NCBI GenBank assembly: GCA_005809115.1
Contig: SYLK01000790.1
Location: 1 to 10,056, forward strand
Direction: 5' to 3'
Length of the DNA stretch: 10,056 nt
Source: Planctomyces sp.
GTDB lineage: Bacteria; Planctomycetota; Planctomycetia; Planctomycetales; Planctomycetaceae
Part shown: piece by piece, positions 6,639-10,056 of the stretch
Position numbering within the stretch: the first letter of the stretch is position 1
Layout of the letters: each line of letters starts with the position of its first letter
Position numbers and translations under genes: made by a program
The notes under the pieces: model-generated
Databases searched by the model: none
Seen by the model: only the letters and a program-made list of their open reading frames with translations
Told to the model about the DNA's origin: nothing

Positions 6639-7709
6639 TCAGGTGGGTGCGTGGTTGCACGAGGCAAGAACGTGAAGGACGTCGCCGATCGTCTTCGGAC
6701 GTCCGCTCGGCCGCAGAGATAAGCAGTCACGGGCCGTGGCCCAGACCTTCTTTGGCAGGCCGGTTGCGGCGAGCACCCTGGCTTCGTCTCCGCGGGCGGG
6801 AGGTCTGCCGCAGGCGGCGTGTGCCAGGACCCGTCCCCAGCTATAGATGTCTGCTTGAACGGTGGTGACGCCCCCTTCGATCTCCGGAGCCCGATATTCG
6901 TCCGCTGGCCAGTCCGCTGACACGGTGGGGCTCCCGTCGAGCAGCTTCGCAAGCTCAAAGTCGGTCAGTACCGCCTGCCGGCCTTCCTCTGTAATCAGGA
7001 CCCGCTCCGGCGCCAGTTCGCGAACGACGATTTCGGCTTCGTGGAGGACCTCGAGGCCCCTGGCGATCTGAATCATGAGTTCCATCAGATCTGCCAGCTC
7101 GAGCGGTCCGTTCGCGAGGCGTGCAGAAAGCGATGTGCCGCCGGTCCAGCGATCGATCACCCACCACTCGTTTTCGCCGTGTTCCGGATGGACGCTGAGG
7201 TTCTCCGCCACGTGCGGACTCCGGCGGATCCGCTCGCAGACAGTCGGATGCCGCAGCAGTTGTTCCCGAATCGACTCGCGTCCTGCCACCGACAGATGTT
7301 CCAGATCGAATCGCTTTCCTCTGGCCTGACGTCCTGAGACGTACTTATGTTCCAGGCGGCAGACCCGATACTGCAGGGCGTTACTGGCCGTGATCCATGG
7401 GCCGAGCGTCTCCGCAATCCGCCACTCGCCACCGATACCGCACGTTTCGCCCGGCCCGCTGGCTGGTTGTTCGCTGTTCTCCATCAGGTGTTCGATCGCG
7501 GTATTCAGTGCTCGCGCGATCCTGATCGCCGTGTCCCGATAGACGGCCCGCCCGGAACACGCCTTCTGGACCGTATTTCGGGAGACATCCGCCTTGATCG
7601 CCAGGGCCTCCTGAGAGAGCCCTCGGCGTGCCATTGCTCGGTCCAGTTGCACGACACTGAGTCGCACGGTACCGCGCGACATTCGGCGTCCGTCATCCAA
7701 TCGCAACAT
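6639..7709 (-). CDS. XRE-type HTH fused to a pseudokinase domain
   Basis: A 356-residue protein. The start at 7709 is chosen for the GGAGGA six bases upstream; the frame is open to 7796 but that stretch has no such site. Residues 18-75 form an XRE/Cro-type helix-turn-helix (LSQEALAIKADVSRNTV is the typical helix 2-3). Residues about 96-352 have a kinase fold: a possible beta-3 lysine in GKRFDL (K132), APE at 274-276 and ADIYSWGRVL at 286-295 (DxxSxG-type helix F). The catalytic loop reads VRELAPERVL at 229-238, so the HRD aspartate is Glu, the PEN asparagine is Arg and DFG is DFE at 250-252. It is probably inactive or atypical. It could bind DNA and sense a ligand or phospho-partner through the pseudokinase, autoregulating via the palindrome at 7773. 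The next gene begins 62 bp downstream. Confidence 0.86.
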   Translation of the reverse strand: MLRLDDGRRMSRGTVRLSVVQLDRAMARRGLSQEALAIKADVSRNTVQKACSGRAVYRDTAIRIARALNTAIEHLMENSEQPASGPGETCGIGGEWRIAETLGPWITASNALQYRVCRLEHKYVSGRQARGKRFDLEHLSVAGRESIREQLLRHPTVCERIRRSPHVAENLSVHPEHGENEWWVIDRWTGGTSLSARLANGPLELADLMELMIQIARGLEVLHEAEIVVRELAPERVLITEEGRQAVLTDFELAKLLDGSPTVSADWPADEYRAPEIEGGVTTVQADIYSWGRVLAHAACGRPPARGDEARVLAATGLPKKVWATARDCLSLRPSGRPKTIGDVLHVLASCNHAPT

Positions 7710-7714
7710 CTCAT

Positions 7715-7720
7715 TCCTCC
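7715..7720 (-). promoter_or_regulatory. Ribosome binding site deciding the HTH-pseudokinase start
   Basis: GGAGGA on the minus strand lies six bases before ATG at 7709. It rules in favour of this start over the in-frame candidates at 7757 and 7796, and over the internal ATG at 7682. Confidence 0.75.
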
Positions 7721-7772
7721 GGGTGTTGAAACAACGTTCTGGACAGGATCCACACATCCTCTCAGCGGCAGA

Positions 7773-7788
7773 TCGCAACTTGTTGCGA
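7773..7788. promoter_or_regulatory. Perfect 16-bp palindrome, candidate operator
   Basis: TCGCAAC and GTTGCGA are perfect inverted arms around TT. The site lies 63-79 bp upstream of the HTH-pseudokinase start, where an autoregulatory XRE operator would be expected. Extra GCAAC half-sites occur at 7703-7707 (touching the start codon) and 7793-7797, and GTTGAAACAAC at 7725-7735 is a smaller inverted repeat with related arms. The surrounding gap 7710-7921 holds no gene. A clear -10/-35 pair is not visible. Confidence 0.5.
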
Positions 7789-7794
7789 CCCCGC

Positions 7795-7835
7795 AACGGG
7801 CCGGCAGGCCATGGTCACCATGCGGCCGTTGTTGA
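7795..7835. repeat. Imperfect inverted repeat after the coiled-coil gene
   Basis: CAACGGGCC and the following GGCCATGG are mirrored imperfectly by CCATGCGGCCGTTG across a TCA loop. It lies about 90 bp downstream of the stop of the RelE-like/coiled-coil gene and could help end that transcript. It has no T-tract in the leftward direction, so it is recorded only as a repeat. Confidence 0.3.
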
Positions 7836-7921
7836 GCCGCGACGAGGAAAGTGGCGTTTGCCTCCGGCCGCCCGAGACGGACTCCACAAGCTGACTCAGG
7901 TCACACGTGGCCGATCACTGG

Positions 7922-9013
7922 TCACGCACGCTGCCGAGCCACCGGCTCGATCAATCGCCGCACGACCCACCTTCGGACACCGCCAACCACCCGCATGACG
8001 CCCTTCACAGGAGTCTGGAGATATCCCCGGACGCGATTCAGATATGCCTGTACCGACTGCTCCTCGAGCCGGGCCAGTCGCTGCTCGACGGACTCCAGGG
8101 CCATCTGCACTTCGCTCTGTGCATGGAGCCTGCCCAGCAGAGCCTCCTGCACCGACTGCAAGTCGCCCCGGATCGCTTCCGCCTGCCTGCCCACGTCATT
8201 GAGTGCGGCATCGCTCCGAGCCAGCCCGCTGTCGACGCCGCTGGCCAGCCGCCGCAGTTCGCTCACCAGAGACAACTCACAATCTGCGACCTCGCCCCGC
8301 AGTTTTTCGTGCAGCTGCTCGAGGCGGCTGTCCCAGACACTCTGAAGCGACGTCATCTGTTCCTGCAGACGGAGCTCGGTGAGTTGCGCCGTGGTGGCAT
8401 GGTCAGCGATCTGCTGCTTTGCGTCCTCAGCAAAGCCGAAGGACTCATATTCGACTTTCTCCAGCTGATCCGTGCACTTCTCCATGCGACTGCGAAGGTC
8501 TGAGACAAGATTCTCGAGCAGCGGTGACACGCTCTGCAGGAGAGCCTGCCCCAGGGCATGTTCCGGTGACATTGGGGGACTTTCCGGAACGGACTGCTCT
8601 CTGGCCGGGCTACTGACAGATTCTGCAGGGGACTGGTGTCTCGACTTCATAAGAAACTCCATCATGGGAAGGCGTCGATTGGGTTGACATCGGGTACCGT
8701 GATCAGCGTATTGCTCGAACTCATCGTGTGGGCCGACATGCAGAACTGTGGTCTCGCCGGCCCTGACAAAGAACGTCACCCGGAACGAATTTCCGATCGG
8801 ATAGTGCCAGACATTCCGCCACGCGTGCCCCTTGACGTCTGTGCAGAACTCCCAGCGCTGGCTGGCAAATGACTGAATCACCATTTCGCGGGTGACGTTG
8901 TCGAGCTTCGACACCTGTTTGGTGGCGGCCTTGCCAATCCAGTGAAACCTGATCAGACCAGTCCGCTGGCGTCGACTGGTCCGGGGTGAACTGGCCGGGG
9001 ATGGTGCATTCAT
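7922..9013 (-). CDS. RelE-like domain fused to a long coiled coil
   Basis: A 363-residue protein with ATG at 9013 and AGGAG seven bases upstream. Residues about 30-104 resemble the RelE/ParE toxin fold: a helical stretch (KLDNVTREMVIQSFA) followed by strands ending in the pattern SFRVTFFVRAGETTVLHVG with HDEFEQYAD. This matches the closing hairpin of RelE-like domains that read roughly YRV-FxV...VLHVGxHDE. After a Pro/Ser linker (about 128-150), residues about 155-325 form a charged, Leu-heptad coiled coil. A basic tail follows (about 326-363, VRRWVVRRLIEPVARQR). No membrane helix is seen. RelE relatives cleave ribosome-bound mRNA, but the catalytic set is not demonstrable here, and no antitoxin gene is adjacent. 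It could be a stress sensor or a tethered toxin. Gene certain, domain call moderate. Confidence 0.8.
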   Translation of the reverse strand: MNAPSPASSPRTSRRQRTGLIRFHWIGKAATKQVSKLDNVTREMVIQSFASQRWEFCTDVKGHAWRNVWHYPIGNSFRVTFFVRAGETTVLHVGPHDEFEQYADHGTRCQPNRRLPMMEFLMKSRHQSPAESVSSPAREQSVPESPPMSPEHALGQALLQSVSPLLENLVSDLRSRMEKCTDQLEKVEYESFGFAEDAKQQIADHATTAQLTELRLQEQMTSLQSVWDSRLEQLHEKLRGEVADCELSLVSELRRLASGVDSGLARSDAALNDVGRQAEAIRGDLQSVQEALLGRLHAQSEVQMALESVEQRLARLEEQSVQAYLNRVRGYLQTPVKGVMRVVGGVRRWVVRRLIEPVARQRA

Positions 9014-9019
9014 ACTTTT

Positions 9020-9025
9020 CTCCTG
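9020..9025 (-). promoter_or_regulatory. Strong ribosome binding site of the RelE-like/coiled-coil gene
   Basis: CAGGAG on the minus strand, followed by AAAAGT and the ATG at 9013, fixes this start. No further in-frame gene precedes it closely, so this gene probably begins a transcript within the 9026-9100 region. Confidence 0.7.
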
Positions 9026-9100
9026 TGGTTCTGTGCTTCTGAAAATGTGAGATCAACGTCCGAGAACTGCCGTTTACGTCGAGAGCCGACCCCACCCGGT

Positions 9101-9370
9101 TCGGCGCGAATCGGTTGCAGTCGGCACCGAAAGAATCTTCCGGTTCTCCTGACCGGGGTCAGCCCGATCGGTGCCCAGAGTTTGCCCAACTCGGATCGCG
9201 TTTCGGTTGCCTGCTGCCGGTGCGTCACGGCCGAATCGCTGGCGCGAACAAGCGTAATCCTGGTCAGTGAGTAATGGCCGTTGCTGCGCCTGCGCAGCAC
9301 AGCTCTGTTCGTCGCGATCCAGTCCACTACCGAACGCTGGTCGCGTGACGAAACTGCCGATGATCGATCC
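9101..9370. repeat. Diverged direct repeat, copy A
   Basis: Aligns without gaps to 9503-9772 at a constant offset of 402 bp, about 75% identity by eye. Best conserved are TCGGCGCGAATCG, ACCGGGGTCAG, CACGGCCGAATCGCT and the hairpin TGCTGCGC-CT-GCGCAGCA. No terminal inverted repeats or transposase are visible. Because 402 is a multiple of three, several shadow reading frames run through both copies, but their composition does not look like protein. I see no gene in 9026-9923. Confidence 0.85.
9282..9299. repeat. Hairpin in repeat copy A
   Basis: TGCTGCGC and GCGCAGCA are perfect 8-bp arms separated by CT. The same 18 bases recur unchanged at 9684-9701 although the flanks have diverged, suggesting the hairpin is the conserved part of the repeat, as in REP-type elements. 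Confidence 0.7.
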
Positions 9371-9502
9371 GCCTGCACGGCCGTGCCGCGTTTCAGCACC
9401 TGGCTGGCTGAAGCTCTGTGACTTGCCACTTCTCGTGACTCCCCGCAATCATCCCTTCGAATTTCGTTCGTCTGAGCCAGCGTCGCGTCCACTCGACAGA
9501 GC

Positions 9503-9772
9503 TCGGCGCGAATCGTTCGCAGCCGGCACCGACAGAATCCTCCGGTTTTCCTTACCGGGGTCAGCGCAATCTGCGCCAGAAGCTGGCCCAACTCGGGTCA
9601 CATTTCGGCTCGCAGCCGCCGGTACCTCACGGCCGAATCGCTGGCACGAACAGGGGCAAGCCTAATCCGTGACGAGTGGCAGTTGCTGCGCCTGCGCAGC
9701 ACACCGCAATTCGTCGCGCGCAGGTCCGGCGCCGAATGCTGATCGCGTGGCGCATTTGCCGATCAGCTACTG
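9503..9772. repeat. Diverged direct repeat, copy B
   Basis: Partner of 9101-9370 in the same orientation, 402 bp away. Between them, 9371-9502 is unique. After copy B the sequence to 9923 shows no further copy and no gene, although CCGCAATCA followed by C or G appears after both copies (about 9446 and 9779) at a different spacing. Confidence 0.85.
9684..9701. repeat. Hairpin in repeat copy B
   Basis: Identical 18-base inverted repeat to that at 9282-9299, also with 8-bp arms around CT. Confidence 0.7.
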
Positions 9773-9923
9773 ACACTCCGCAATCAGGCGAGCCGGGATC
9801 GGCACGAAGGTTCGGCACCTGGAACAGGGCGGTCAGGACGGCTGCGCGTGAATTCAGCAGCGAGGCCTGTCCACGAGTGAGCAGATTCGGTCAGGCTCAG
9901 GGGGACGCCGACTGAGCGGCGCC

Positions 9924-10055
9924 TCAGTTCAATGCCGGCTCGGGACGCTGCGCCGGCGGCCGCTCCGTGTCATGTACGTGCCAGGACAGTGTGGCGAAAC
10001 CATAGCGAGCGAAATCCGCTGATCGCAGGCTGCTGCCGACTCCTGCCTGATAGTG
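9924..10055 (-). CDS. C-terminal end of an unidentified gene entering from the right edge
   Basis: A minus-strand frame open from the window edge for 43 codons ends in TGA at 9924-9926. The peptide contains ADFARYGFATLSWHVHD followed by a proline-rich end, with aromatic-rich composition unlike the shadow frames around it, so it looks like a genuine C-terminus. No family is recognisable from this length. The start lies outside the window. Confidence 0.4.
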   Translation of the reverse strand, partial: HYQAGVGSSLRSADFARYGFATLSWHVHDTERPPAQRPEPALN

Positions 10056-10056
10056 G

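Noticed and set aside
7710..7796. N-terminal extension of the HTH-pseudokinase from 7796
   Set aside because: The strong GGAGGA before 7709 and the lack of one upstream favour the shorter protein; the extension also covers the candidate operator.
9010..9591. 193-codon open frame on the minus strand through repeat copy A and part of copy B
   Set aside because: The internal similarity comes from the 402-bp DNA repeat being a multiple of three. Composition is Arg-rich without hydrophobic core, and no ribosome binding site is visible.
9101..9772. CRISPR array, considered because of repeats near a Cas4-like gene
   Set aside because: There are only two long diverged copies 402 bp apart; no short identical repeats with regular unique spacers exist, and no other cas gene is present.
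1..10056. tRNA, rRNA or clear intrinsic terminators
   Set aside because: No cloverleaf-like or rRNA-like stretch and no GC hairpin followed by a T-run was seen by eye on either strand.

Overview
High-GC bacterial DNA from a genome rich in Ser/Thr phosphosignalling genes and intergenic repeats. The mix of kinase, pseudokinase, PP2C and vWA genes with long low-coding stretches fits a Planctomycetota-type bacterium, but no marker gene here fixes the lineage, so that is a tentative inference. All supported genes read leftward (minus strand).

From right to left, in transcription order: (a) 9924-10056, the C-terminal end of a gene entering from beyond the window. (b) About 9014-9923, a gene-free stretch holding a diverged direct repeat (two copies offset by 402 bp), each with the same short hairpin. 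(c) 9013-7922, a fusion of an N-terminal RelE-like fold with a long coiled coil. (d) A 212-bp gap with a perfect 16-bp palindrome. (e) 7709-6639, an XRE-type HTH fused to a kinase-fold domain that lacks key catalytic residues. (f) 6576-5530, a membrane protein resembling a catalytically degraded Cas4/RecB nuclease that keeps its cysteines. (g) 5449-~4500, a single-pass membrane protein with a probable frameshift near its C-terminus. (h) 4492-1489, a tight three-gene unit: vWA protein, PP2C phosphatase, and a kinase-like protein with a membrane-anchored C-terminus, joined by two 4-base ATGA overlaps. (i) 1034-375, a kinase gene broken in its activation segment, lying between two copies of a ~450-bp direct repeat that carries the 3' end of the membrane kinase.

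The vWA-PP2C-kinase core matches the composition of the TerY-P phosphorylation triad, known from tellurium-resistance-associated conserved neighbourhoods and reported as an anti-phage cassette. Here it is preceded by two membrane proteins, a dead-nuclease-like protein among them, and by an HTH-pseudokinase that may be regulator and sensor at once. My working model, which is inference, is a membrane-centred stress or defence signalling system: kinase and PP2C set the phosphorylation state of a target, the vWA protein scaffolds in a metal-dependent way, and the HTH-pseudokinase controls expression through the palindrome. No obvious toxic effector was found apart from the RelE-like domain, whose residues suggest fold rather than proven activity. 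The truncated second kinase and the flanking duplication show that the left end of the locus has been recombining.
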